A stretch of 58,146 nt of DNA, from positions 1 through 58,146 of the forward strand of contig CAMCSE010000004.1 of NCBI GenBank assembly GCA_945877515.1, written 5' to 3'. The notes below the pieces were generated by a model. It was not told the DNA's origin. It made no database searches and saw only the letters and a program-made list of their open reading frames with translations. Positions within the stretch are counted from its first letter, which is position 1; each line of letters starts with the position of its first letter. The translations under genes and the position numbers were made by a program. Positions 1-9,092 of the stretch are shown here, piece by piece. The DNA is from an uncultured Clostridia bacterium (GTDB lineage Bacteria > Bacillota > Clostridia > Oscillospirales > Oscillospiraceae).

Positions 1-643
<643 letters not shown>

Positions 644-702
644 TCACATATCATTATTATTTTCTGTTATTACTTCGGAATACCGTTCCGGAAAATACTT
701 TG

Positions 703-1299
703 TCAGTTTGCCACCTTCACCATGGCGAAGCGCAGCACCTTGTCGCCCAGCATAAAGCCCTTCTGGAACACCTCCACCACCGTGTTTTCACCGGCGGCTT
801 CGTCCTCCACATGCATCACGGCGTTGTGGCGGGCCGGATCAAAGGGCTGATCTTGGGCCTCGATCTCCGTGACGCCCAGCTTGTTTAGCACCTCGCCGAA
901 CTGCCGGAGGATCAGCTCCAGACCCTGCCGGTGGACGTCGCTTTCGTCGTACTGGGCAATGCCCCGCTCCAGATTGTCGTACACCGCCAGAAACGGCTTG
1001 ATGGTGTCGGCCCTGGCGTCGCCGTAGGCGTTTTCCTTCTCCTTGGCGGTACGCTTGCGGTAGTTGTCGTACTCTGCCGCCAGACGCAGGTATTTATCGT
1101 TGACGTCGGCCACCAGTTTGGCCAGACCCTCCATCTTCTCCATCTGCTCTCTTGTGACGGTGAAGGTCTCAGGGGCCGTTTCCTCGGCGGGATTCTCCGC
1201 GTTCTCCGCAGCGGGATTCTCCGCATTCTCCGCGGCAGGGACGGAGGTTTCCGCTTCCGGCTCCTGCCCGGGGATATCCTTTTTCTTCTTATCGCTCAT
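703..1299 (-). CDS. grpE: Nucleotide exchange factor GrpE
   Basis: Cytosolic co-chaperone that releases ADP from DnaK. The protein has 198 residues. Residues 1-50 form an acidic, low-complexity N-terminal region with near-identical repeats of PAAENAENP. A long predicted helix follows (KLVADVNDKYLRLAAEYDNY) and then the beta-domain with the family motif at GVTEIEAQDQPFDPARHNAV. Length is typical. Its ATG overlaps the hrcA stop codon by 4 bp, indicating translational coupling. It sits between hrcA and dnaK in the standard Firmicute order and is expected to be repressed by HrcA through the CIRCE site at 2359-2385. Confidence 0.96.
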   Translation of the reverse strand: MSDKKKKDIPGQEPEAETSVPAAENAENPAAENAENPAEETAPETFTVTREQMEKMEGLAKLVADVNDKYLRLAAEYDNYRKRTAKEKENAYGDARADTIKPFLAVYDNLERGIAQYDESDVHRQGLELILRQFGEVLNKLGVTEIEAQDQPFDPARHNAVMHVEDEAAGENTVVEVFQKGFMLGDKVLRFAMVKVAN

Positions 1300-2345
1300 T
1301 GTATCTCATTCTCCTTTGGGGGAAGTTGGTGCTTTCCGAACATACGGGTCAGGCTCTCGGCAAAGTAGCTGAGCCGGGCCGCCACAGCAGCGTAATCCAT
1401 ACGGGTCGGACCGACCACGCCTACAAGACCCCGCATTCCGTCGCCGATGTCATAGCTGGCCACCACCACACTGCTCTCCTTCAGGGCCTCGTTGACATTC
1501 TCCGGGCCAATGAGGATCTGCATGGACTGGTCGCCGGCCGGCACGGGAAGCTGCTCCTTACTGTCCACCATGAAGTGCATCAGGTCGTGGGCCTTGTCGA
1601 CATCCCGGAATTCCGGGAATTTCAGCAATTGGCTGGCGCCGTTGGTGAACACCTCATGCTGCTGGCTCTCCTTCAAAAGCCCGGCGGCGTACTCCACCAC
1701 CTGATTGAGCAGCAAGAACCACTGCCCGCTGACCTGATCCGACAGATTCATCAGATGAGCATTCATCTCTTCGGCGCTGATGCCGGTGAAATGGGTGTTC
1801 AGCAGGTGACTGATCTCCGGAAGTGTCTCCGCCTCCAGCGGCAGGCTCAGATGCATCAGCTGGCTTTTCACCCGGCTGTCCGACAGCATCACCACGGCGA
1901 TGACGGACCCACTGTCCACGGCGATCAGTTCAAACCGGCGCACGGTGGCGGCGGCGGTACGATCCGCCACGGCATAGGTGGGATAGTCCACAAAGGAGGA
2001 CACCATCTGGCCGGTTTTGGCGATCACCTGATCGGTTCCCTTCAGTTCCTGCCGCAGGGCATCGTTGATCTGGGCAGCCTCCTCGTCGGAAAGGGGCTTG
2101 CGCTCCATCAGCTCGTTGACGTACAGCCGGTAGCCTTTGGCCGACGGGATACGGCCGGCGCTGGTATGGGGCTGCTCCAGATAGCCCATGTCGCTCAATT
2201 CCGCCAGTTCGTTGCGGACGGTGGCGGAGCTGACCTTTTCCGGCATCCGCTCCGCGATGGCCTTGGAGCCAAGAGGCTCGGCGGTGTCGATATAGCTTTC
2301 CACCACGATCTTCAATATTTGCTTTTTTCGCGCTGTCAATTCCAT
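1296..2345 (-). CDS. hrcA: Heat-inducible transcription repressor HrcA
   Basis: Repressor of class I heat-shock genes; its folding depends on GroEL. The protein has 349 residues, the normal length. The N-terminal winged helix (LTARKKQILKIVVESYID, then SSATVRNELAELSDMGYLEQ with the recognition helix) is followed by the HTSAGRIPSAKGYRLYV motif typical of HrcA and by the GAF-like HrcA domain. It is the first gene of hrcA-grpE-dnaK. Thirteen bp upstream of its ATG is a perfect CIRCE operator downstream of a consensus sigma-A promoter, so autoregulation is clear. Confidence 0.97.
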   Translation of the reverse strand: MELTARKKQILKIVVESYIDTAEPLGSKAIAERMPEKVSSATVRNELAELSDMGYLEQPHTSAGRIPSAKGYRLYVNELMERKPLSDEEAAQINDALRQELKGTDQVIAKTGQMVSSFVDYPTYAVADRTAAATVRRFELIAVDSGSVIAVVMLSDSRVKSQLMHLSLPLEAETLPEISHLLNTHFTGISAEEMNAHLMNLSDQVSGQWFLLLNQVVEYAAGLLKESQQHEVFTNGASQLLKFPEFRDVDKAHDLMHFMVDSKEQLPVPAGDQSMQILIGPENVNEALKESSVVVASYDIGDGMRGLVGVVGPTRMDYAAVAARLSYFAESLTRMFGKHQLPPKENEIQ

Positions 2346-2358
2346 AGCACGTCTCCAT

Positions 2359-2385
2359 TTAGCACTCCGTTCCTCTGAGTGCTAA
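2359..2385 (-). promoter_or_regulatory. CIRCE operator (HrcA binding site)
   Basis: A perfect 9-9-9 inverted repeat, TTAGCACTC, nine bases, GAGTGCTAA, identical to the CIRCE consensus. It lies between the promoter at 2389-2417 and the hrcA start codon, where bound HrcA blocks transcription. Confidence 0.98.
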
Positions 2386-2388
2386 ATC

Positions 2389-2417
2389 AGTGTACCACCA
2401 CAGGAAGAGAATGTCAA
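2389..2417 (-). promoter_or_regulatory. Sigma-A promoter of hrcA-grpE-dnaK
   Basis: On the minus strand a consensus -35 TTGACA (2412-2417), a 17-bp spacer and -10 TACACT (2389-2394). Transcription would begin just before or within the CIRCE element. Confidence 0.88.
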
Positions 2418-2522
2418 GAGTTCCAGAGTTGAATTATTTGTGAACAAATGGCGCGAAATTCCTCTTTCCGCGCTGCCGGGCCGCGGCCTGACCGCAGGCA
2501 CGAGCCGGGGAACGTTCCGACA

Positions 2523-2550
2523 AAAAAGAGCGGCACATGCCGCTCTTTTT
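2523..2550 (-). terminator. Rho-independent terminator of the GntR regulator gene
   Basis: Perfect hairpin, AAAAAGAGCGGCA and its complement around a two-base loop, flanked by A and T runs so it could work in both directions. It lies 25 bp downstream of the GntR stop codon. Confidence 0.85.
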
Positions 2551-2574
2551 CGATGTCGCTCAGATGTCCGGCCC

Positions 2575-3351
2575 TCAGTCGATGCTGCGGGTAAAATGGA
2601 TGCCGGATTTCTGCATATGTACGTCCAGACGGACCCGGTCGCCCCTGATATAGCTGCGGGTATACTCGTACACCCGGCCGTCCTCCGTGCGGGTACGGCG
2701 CTGGTGGTAAAACGCGCAGCTGTCCGGCTCCACGCCCAGCAGCTCCGCACTGTGGCTGTCCAGCGTCACCGCCTCGTAGCTCTCCTCGGCGGTGAAAGGT
2801 GTGATGCCCACATGATACAGCAGGGAATAAAAGCTGTGGGTCTGCACCATTTCACGGGTCAGATTGGGATAAATATACTGGGGATAGTAGCTGGTCTCAA
2901 GGATCAGCGGCTCGCCGTCCACATTGCGGATACGGGTAAAGCAGTACACCGGCGTTCCCTCCCGCAGCTCCATCTTTTCGCAGACGATGGCCGGCGGAGT
3001 GGTGATCTCGAAATCCACCAGCGTGCTGCTGGGCTCCTTGCCCATGGAGGATACCTCGGTGGTGAAGGAGTACCGCACGCCGCGCCGGTTGGTGGAGGGA
3101 TCGGCCACGAAGGTGCCGCGGCCCCGCTTACGCACCACCAGCCCCTCATCCTCCAGCTCGCCGATGGCCTGGCGGACGGTGTTGCGGCTGATGTTCAGCG
3201 CACGGCAAAGCTCCGCTTCACTGGGCAGCAGGTCGCCCACGGCCAGAACGCCTGTGGAGATGTTGCGCTTGATGATGCCCACCAGTTGAGCATACAGAGA
3301 AATGTCACTGTCCAGCGACAGCTTCGCATTCAAAAGTGCGTTGCTTTCCAT
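2575..3351 (-). CDS. GntR family transcriptional regulator, HutC/UTRA subfamily
   Basis: DNA-binding regulator of 258 residues when started at MESNALL (3351), which has a good ribosome binding site; the open frame extends upstream to 3465 but has no such site there. Residues about 15-85 form the GntR winged helix (ISLYAQLVGIIKRNI, LPSEAELCRALNISRNTVRQ, EDEGLVVRKRGRGTFVA). The rest is a UTRA ligand-binding domain (VYCFTRIRNVDGEPLILETSY, then a tail ending in LDVHMQKSGIHF). UTRA regulators usually sense sugar phosphates, histidine derivatives or fatty-acid-type ligands, but no catabolic gene is adjacent, so the ligand cannot be guessed. Three copies of TTGTACC/GGTACAA lie in its upstream region and may be autoregulatory. 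Confidence 0.9.
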   Translation of the reverse strand: MESNALLNAKLSLDSDISLYAQLVGIIKRNISTGVLAVGDLLPSEAELCRALNISRNTVRQAIGELEDEGLVVRKRGRGTFVADPSTNRRGVRYSFTTEVSSMGKEPSSTLVDFEITTPPAIVCEKMELREGTPVYCFTRIRNVDGEPLILETSYYPQYIYPNLTREMVQTHSFYSLLYHVGITPFTAEESYEAVTLDSHSAELLGVEPDSCAFYHQRRTRTEDGRVYEYTRSYIRGDRVRLDVHMQKSGIHFTRSID

Positions 3352-3385
3352 GACGGATGTTTCCTTTCCTACGCGCACATAGCGC

Positions 3386-3466
3386 TTGTACCTATTGTAC
3401 CATACATTCCATGAAAAAGAAAGAGGGTTTTCCGGGAAAAACCGCTTTTTCGCTGTTTGGTACAAA
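3386..3466 (-). promoter_or_regulatory. GntR gene promoter region with three TTGTACC/GGTACAA repeats
   Basis: Two direct copies of TTGTACC (3386-3392 and 3395-3401) overlap a possible -10 TACAAT (minus strand, 3394-3399); a third copy in opposite orientation lies at about 3460-3466. The -35 match is weak (TTTCTT). The repeats are candidate operators for the adjacent GntR protein; this is inference. Confidence 0.4.
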
Positions 3467-3505
3467 AACAGGAAGAAATTTGTTGTTTCACTTCAGCGAC
3501 ATAGG

Positions 3506-3534
3506 AAAAAAGCCGCCGGAATGGCGGCATTTTT
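3506..3534 (-). terminator. Rho-independent terminator of gap
   Basis: GCCGCC and GGCGGC arms with a five-base loop. On the minus strand the hairpin is followed by a T run, and it lies about 50 bp after the gap stop codon. Confidence 0.82.
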
Positions 3535-3580
3535 CCTGGAACAAAAAAGAAGGAAAACTTGAAAGTTTGGTATGGGAAAA

Positions 3581-4747
<1,167 letters not shown>

Positions 4748-4829
4748 TCATATGGATGCTCAGCCGCTATTTCCCTCGGATAGCGGCACTGTGCCGGGGA
4801 AAATCTGACAGAGAAATGAGGTGTGCGCC

Positions 4830-5636
4830 ATGGCGGAGTTCAGTCTGGAGGAAAAACAGATCCTCGGCAGTGTCCTGCCCAATATCGCGGAGGCAATGCG
4901 TCTGCCGCTGAACAATCTGCACATGGCGGTACAGCGGCTGGCGGCGCCGGAGCTGCAGGGTACTGCCGAAAGCGCCATTATGCAGCAGAGCTATTACCGC
5001 ATGCTGCAGATGGTCAGCAATCTGACCATGGGGCCGGAGCTGCTGTCGGACGCCCCTTTTGAAACGCAGAATCTGGAGCTGGTGGTATGGCTGGATGAGC
5101 TGTGCCGTCAGGCGGACTCCATTGCGCGGGAGACCGGTATCAAGGTGGAATTTATCTGTCGGGAGAGGTATATCGTCACCGCTGTGCACCGGACGTATCT
5201 GGAACGGCTGGTGTGGAATCTGCTGAGCAACGCGCTGAAATTCACTCCCGCGTCCGGGCATATTTCTGTCACGCTGGAGGTCAAGGGCCAGCAGGTGCTA
5301 TTGAGCGTGAAGGACACAGGTCCCGGTATTCCACCGGAGGATATGGAGACAGTTTTTGATCGGTGGACACAAAGCCAGCGGCCTATCTCGCTGTCCCACG
5401 GCATCGGGCTGGGGTTGCTGATCTGCCGCCGGGTGGCGGAGGGTCACGGTGGCCGGCTGCTGCTGGAGAGCCGCGAGGGACAGGGTACACTGGTGACGGT
5501 GGCGCTGCCTCATGTCCGGCGGGGCGGTGAAGTGCGGGACACGCGGATGGATTATGCCGGCGGCTTCCCCCATGTGATGATGGAACTCAGTGATGCGCTT
5601 CCCTACCGGGCATTTAGCGAGGTCCATTTGGATTAA
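4830..5636 (+). CDS. Soluble histidine-kinase-like ATPase lacking the phospho-acceptor histidine
   Basis: About 268 residues, with no signal peptide, membrane segment or sensor domain. The C-terminal half is a complete HATPase_c fold: N box NLLSNALKFTP, G1 DTGPGIP, G2 SHGIGLGLLICRR. The N-terminal helical region looks like a HisKA dimerisation helix (NIAEAMRLPLNNLHMAVQRL), but where kinases have HELRTPL this protein has EAMRLPL, so the phosphorylated His is a Glu (about residue 21). The start at 4830 is chosen for the GAGG eight bases upstream; a GTG nine bases earlier is possible. No response regulator is adjacent. It may be a phosphatase, an anti-sigma-like kinase or a protein-interaction module; the function is unknown. 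Confidence 0.75.
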   Translation: MAEFSLEEKQILGSVLPNIAEAMRLPLNNLHMAVQRLAAPELQGTAESAIMQQSYYRMLQMVSNLTMGPELLSDAPFETQNLELVVWLDELCRQADSIARETGIKVEFICRERYIVTAVHRTYLERLVWNLLSNALKFTPASGHISVTLEVKGQQVLLSVKDTGPGIPPEDMETVFDRWTQSQRPISLSHGIGLGLLICRRVAEGHGGRLLLESREGQGTLVTVALPHVRRGGEVRDTRMDYAGGFPHVMMELSDALPYRAFSEVHLD

Positions 5637-5652
5637 CTGCAAATTTTCCTTG

Positions 5653-5672
5653 ACCCCGGCTTTTGCCGGGGT
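5653..5672 (+). terminator. Terminator-like hairpin after the kinase-like gene
   Basis: Perfect eight-base arms ACCCCGGC and GCCGGGGT around TTTT, followed by only a weak T stretch. It separates the kinase-like gene from mnmA. Confidence 0.55.
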
Positions 5673-5728
5673 TACACTTTATTCCGACGTATCCGGTATT
5701 CTATCCCGAAACACAGCGAGGTAAACCT

Positions 5729-6793
5729 ATGGAGCAAACAAAAGGCAAGCGGGTATTGGTGGCCATGTCCGGCGGCGTGGATAGCTCCGCCGCGGCGCTG
5801 CTGCTGCGGCAGCAGGGCTATGACTGTGACGGCGCCATGCTGAAGCTGATCCCCAACAGCGACAGCCGCTGCTGCAGTGCCGACGACGCCGAGGACGCCC
5901 GGGCCGTGGCCTACCGGCTGGGCATGAAGTTTTATGTGTTTAACGAGACCGACGCTTTCCGCCGGGACGTGATGGAGCATTTCACGGCCGAGTACTGTGC
6001 CGGCCGTACGCCCAACCCCTGCATCGACTGCAACCGCTGCCTGAAGTTCGGTGCGCTGCTGGACCGGGCGGTGACGTTGGGCTATGACTACATCGCCACA
6101 GGGCACTACGCCCGGGTGGCATATGACGAGGAAACAGGCCTGTACCGGCTGCTGCGGGGCCGTGACCGACGCAAGGATCAAAGCTATGTGCTGTATCAGC
6201 TGACCCAGTATCAGCTCTCCCATCTGCTGCTGCCGGTGGGGGATCACGACAAGCCCTTCATCCGCAGCAGCGCCCGGGAGGCCGGGCTGCTGAACGCCGA
6301 TAAATCCGACAGTCAGGATATCTGCTTTATCCCTGACGGCGACTATGTGTCCTTCCTGCTCTCTCAGGGGGTCTCGCTGGAGCCGGGCGATTTTGTGGAC
6401 GAGGAAGGCCATGTACTGGGCCGGCACCGGGGGATTCCCTGCTACACCATCGGGCAGGGCAAGGGCCTTGGCATCGCGCTGGGCAGGCATGTGTATGTGC
6501 TGGCCAAGAACGAGGCGGACAACACCGTGGTGCTGGGGGATAACGACAAGCTGTTCCGCCGGGAACTGACTGCCGGGCACGTCAACTGGATCGCCGGACA
6601 GGCGCCGGACGCTCCTTTCCGCTGTACCGCCAAGACGCGTTACAGCCAGGCGGAGGCCCCGGCACTGGCGGAGCCGCTGCCGGACGGACGGCTGCATCTG
6701 ACCTTTGACGAGCCCCAGCGGGCCATCACCGCCGGACAGGCGGCGGTACTCTATGACGGCGAGACGGTGCTGGGCGGCGGCACCATTGAATAG
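5729..6793 (+). CDS. mnmA: tRNA-specific 2-thiouridylase MnmA
   Basis: ATP-dependent enzyme that inserts sulfur at U34 of tRNA Lys, Glu and Gln in the cytosol. The protein has 354 residues from MEQTKGKRVLVAMSGGVDSS, which contains the PP-loop. Catalytic cysteines are visible at about Cys98 (TPNPCIDCN) and Cys199 (DSQDICFIPDGDY), with the family motifs GHYAR and KDQSYVLY. Length is normal. The start at 5729 has GAGG seven bases upstream; the open frame begins at 5663 but without a ribosome binding site. A terminator shared with the convergent LysR gene follows. Confidence 0.96.
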   Translation: MEQTKGKRVLVAMSGGVDSSAAALLLRQQGYDCDGAMLKLIPNSDSRCCSADDAEDARAVAYRLGMKFYVFNETDAFRRDVMEHFTAEYCAGRTPNPCIDCNRCLKFGALLDRAVTLGYDYIATGHYARVAYDEETGLYRLLRGRDRRKDQSYVLYQLTQYQLSHLLLPVGDHDKPFIRSSAREAGLLNADKSDSQDICFIPDGDYVSFLLSQGVSLEPGDFVDEEGHVLGRHRGIPCYTIGQGKGLGIALGRHVYVLAKNEADNTVVLGDNDKLFRRELTAGHVNWIAGQAPDAPFRCTAKTRYSQAEAPALAEPLPDGRLHLTFDEPQRAITAGQAAVLYDGETVLGGGTIE

Positions 6794-6796
6794 ACG

Positions 6797-6828
6797 AAAC
6801 GGCAGCGGCCATCAGGCCGCTGCCGTTT
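6797..6828. terminator. Bidirectional terminator between mnmA and LysR gene
   Basis: Fourteen-base perfect arms (AAACGGCAGCGGCC and complement) with an ATCA loop. A runs on one side and T runs on the other serve both convergent genes. Confidence 0.88.
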
Positions 6829-6838
6829 GTTTATTGGT

Positions 6839-7732
6839 TTATTGGTTGTCCAGCTCGCCGTTGACCAGCACCCAGTGGCGCACATGGTCGATAAACCGCT
6901 GGGTGGAAAGGGACAGCGCATTCTTATCCTTGACGCAGATGCCGATGTTGCGGTAGAAAGGCCGGGGCAGCCGGCAGGACACCAGCGGATACACACAGCG
7001 CTGGAGCATCAGCTCCTCCATGATGCTGATGCCGAGGCCGCTGGACACCATGGCCAGAATGGTCTGATCCTGCTGCACCGTATACTGGATATTGGGCCGG
7101 ATGTTCAGCGTGTCGAACACCTCCTGGATCTCATAGTCATCGCCCTCGTCCAGTAAGATCACCGGGTACTGCTCCAGCGCCTCCGGTGGGAAGGGATCCC
7201 GCCCCGCCAGCGGATGATTGCAGGGGACAATGACCTTCCACTGATCCCGCTGTAACAGCCAGCTGTCCAGATGTTTTTCCACAGGCAGACTGACAAAGCC
7301 GCAGTCCGCCTGTCCGTGGGCGACCCACTCGGTGATCTCGCTGTTGAAATTGGAGGGCAGCAGCTCAAATTCGATCTTGGGGTACAGCTCCTGAAAGCTT
7401 TTCAGGATATAGGGCATCCACTTTTCCGACACACTGGTGAATGTGGCCACCCGCACAAGACCGGTGTCCAACCCCCGCAGGTCGGCGGCCTTCTGCTCCA
7501 ATTGGTGCTGCAGGGCACACATCTCCCGGAAATAGGGCAGCAGCGCCCGCCCGTCCGCCGTCAAGGATACGCCGCCGTGACTGCGCACCACCAGCGTGGT
7601 ACCCAGCTCCGTTTCCAGCGAGCTGACGGCGTGACTGATGCCGGATTGGGTAAAGTTCAGCTGTTGGGCAGCGCGGGTAAAGCTGCCGCACTCCGCCACC
7701 TTCAGCAGGATCTCATATTTGGCCAGACTCAT
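6839..7732 (-). CDS. LysR family transcriptional regulator
   Basis: 297-residue regulator started at MSLAKYEILLKVAECGSFTR (7732), preceded by GGGGGG five bases upstream. The N-terminal winged helix (AAQQLNFTQSGISHAVSSLE, recognition helix) and the LysR substrate-binding domain (TGLVRVATFTSVSEKWMPYIL, MVSSGLGISIMEELML, then a C-terminal RFIDHVRHWV) are complete. The gene is divergent from the microprotein at 7886 and convergent with mnmA. LysR regulators usually control the divergent neighbour, which here would be the microprotein and perhaps the EamA transporter; this is inference. Confidence 0.92.
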   Translation of the reverse strand: MSLAKYEILLKVAECGSFTRAAQQLNFTQSGISHAVSSLETELGTTLVVRSHGGVSLTADGRALLPYFREMCALQHQLEQKAADLRGLDTGLVRVATFTSVSEKWMPYILKSFQELYPKIEFELLPSNFNSEITEWVAHGQADCGFVSLPVEKHLDSWLLQRDQWKVIVPCNHPLAGRDPFPPEALEQYPVILLDEGDDYEIQEVFDTLNIRPNIQYTVQQDQTILAMVSSGLGISIMEELMLQRCVYPLVSCRLPRPFYRNIGICVKDKNALSLSTQRFIDHVRHWVLVNGELDNQ

Positions 7733-7816
7733 GCTATCCCCCCCTGATTCTGTATTGTAGCAAAATTCACGGCGGGGTTCAAACATTTTTTCATGAGATT
7801 GATGAAAATGGTGCGT

Positions 7817-7845
7817 TTTACAAATGGAGTCTGCTGTGCTATGAT
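7817..7845 (+). promoter_or_regulatory. Sigma-A promoter of the 25-aa microprotein
   Basis: -35 TTTACA (7817-7822), 17-bp spacer, -10 TATGAT (7840-7845), about 40 bp upstream of the small gene. Confidence 0.75.
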
Positions 7846-7885
7846 ACAGTCAACCCGGGAACATATAAGAAAGGAGCGACGGTAT

Positions 7886-7963
7886 ATGGCACTGAATCTG
7901 CTGCTGGCCGGTATTGGCGTCGTACTGCTGATCGTGGGTATCGCCAGTCGGGTCGCCAAGTAA
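7886..7963 (+). CDS. Putative 25-residue membrane microprotein
   Basis: A very short frame whose translation begins MALNLLLAGIGVVLL and ends IASRVAK. It is one hydrophobic helix of about 20 residues with a basic C-terminus, as in known single-span bacterial microproteins. It has all the marks of a real gene: AAGGAG nine bases before the ATG, a good sigma-A promoter at 7817-7845, and its own terminator downstream. It lies between a divergent LysR gene and an EamA transporter that has its own promoter. I do not recognise a family. It could be a regulatory or transporter-associated peptide; expression is not shown. Confidence 0.55.
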   Translation: MALNLLLAGIGVVLLIVGIASRVAK

Positions 7964-8025
7964 CACGCATGAGAGCACATGCGCCGAGACAAAATATGGG
8001 CTGTTTCCAATTTATGGCATTTATG

Positions 8026-8060
8026 ACAAAAGCCGGGCCGTCGGTCCGGCTTTTGTTTTG
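8026..8060 (+). terminator. Rho-independent terminator after the microprotein
   Basis: ACAAAAGCCGG and its complement with a nine-base loop, then TTTTGTTTTG. It ends the short transcript before the EamA promoter. Confidence 0.8.
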
Positions 8061-8065
8061 TCCTG

Positions 8066-8094
8066 TTGCCATCAGGCGCGGGATATGATATAAT
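8066..8094 (+). promoter_or_regulatory. Sigma-A promoter of the EamA transporter
   Basis: -35 TTGCCA (8066-8071), 17-bp spacer, consensus -10 TATAAT (8089-8094), with AAGGA and ATG following. Confidence 0.82.
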
Positions 8095-8123
8095 GAAACG
8101 CACTACGAAAGAAGGATGAGACG

Positions 8124-9056
8124 ATGCAGGAGAAGAAAAAACGTACCCTGTCGCTGGTGTTCGCGCTGCTGGCCGCGGTCATCTTCGGCATGAGCTTTAT
8201 GTTTTCCAAGCTGGCGCTGGAGGTGGCCAAGCCTACGGTGCTGCTGGCGTTCCGGTTTATCACGGCCTTTGCCGCCATGTCACTGGTCATCGGTGTCAAC
8301 GCGCTGGTGGGTAAACTGCGGGGCCGCCCGCTGTTTGCTTTTTCCCTGAAGGGGAAGCCCATTGGATCCCTGATACTGCTGGGCCTGATCCAGCCGGTGC
8401 TGTACTTTTTCTGCGAGAACTACGGCATTTTGTATACATCCTCCGCCGTGGCCGGTACCATCATCGCAGTGGTGCCCATCGCCTGTATTTTGATGGATGT
8501 GCTGGTGCTGCACGAAAAGGTCACGCGCCGTCAGGTGGTGTGCGCGGTACTGTGTATCGTAGGCGTAGCCTTTATTTACATGGGCGGCGAGACACATATC
8601 TCCGCGCTGGGACTGGTGTTTTTGCTGATGACGGTAGGCTGCGACGCGGTGTACTATACCCTCAGCCATAAAGCGGCGGAGCGGTTCACCCCCTTCGAGG
8701 TGACATATGTGATGTTCACCGTGGGCATGCTGTTCTTTATCCCCTCGGCACTGATCCAGGGGGCGGGCCACATGGCGGAGACCTTCCTGCCGGCCATGCA
8801 GAGCGGCAGTTTCTGGGGCGCGGTGGTCTATCTGGGGCTGGTGTCCTCGGTGGTGGCCTACTTCCTGCTGAACTTTGCCAACGCCAACCTGACGGTGTCG
8901 GAAACGTCGCTGTTCAGTAATGTGACCACCGTGGTCAGCGTACTGGCCGGCGTAGTACTGCTGCGGGAGCCCTTCGGGATCTGGCAGATCATCGGTGTGG
9001 CGGTGATTCTGGTTTGCGTTTACGCCGCCAACACAACGCCGAAGAAAGCAGCGTAA
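8124..9056 (+). CDS. DMT superfamily transporter, EamA family
   Basis: 310-residue inner-membrane protein with ten predicted hydrophobic segments arranged as two EamA repeats. The first is around residues 8-135 (LVFALLAAVIFGMSFMFSKL, TSSAVAGTIIAVVPIACILM); the second is around 150-305 (SSVVAYFLLNFANANLTVSE, VLAGVVLLREPFGIWQIIGV). The short basic N-terminus MQEKKKRT and C-terminal PKKAA suggest cytosolic ends. Family members export amino acids or other metabolites; substrate cannot be deduced. It is a single-gene unit with its own promoter and terminator. Confidence 0.9.
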   Translation: MQEKKKRTLSLVFALLAAVIFGMSFMFSKLALEVAKPTVLLAFRFITAFAAMSLVIGVNALVGKLRGRPLFAFSLKGKPIGSLILLGLIQPVLYFFCENYGILYTSSAVAGTIIAVVPIACILMDVLVLHEKVTRRQVVCAVLCIVGVAFIYMGGETHISALGLVFLLMTVGCDAVYYTLSHKAAERFTPFEVTYVMFTVGMLFFIPSALIQGAGHMAETFLPAMQSGSFWGAVVYLGLVSSVVAYFLLNFANANLTVSETSLFSNVTTVVSVLAGVVLLREPFGIWQIIGVAVILVCVYAANTTPKKAA

Positions 9057-9064
9057 AGCGTCAT

Positions 9065-9092
9065 AAAAAACCGGCCATGTGGCCGGTTTTTT
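9065..9092. terminator. Bidirectional terminator between EamA gene and amidohydrolase gene
   Basis: CCGGCC and GGCCGG arms extended by A and T runs around an ATGT loop. It serves both convergent genes; the minus-strand stop codon abuts it. Confidence 0.88.
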
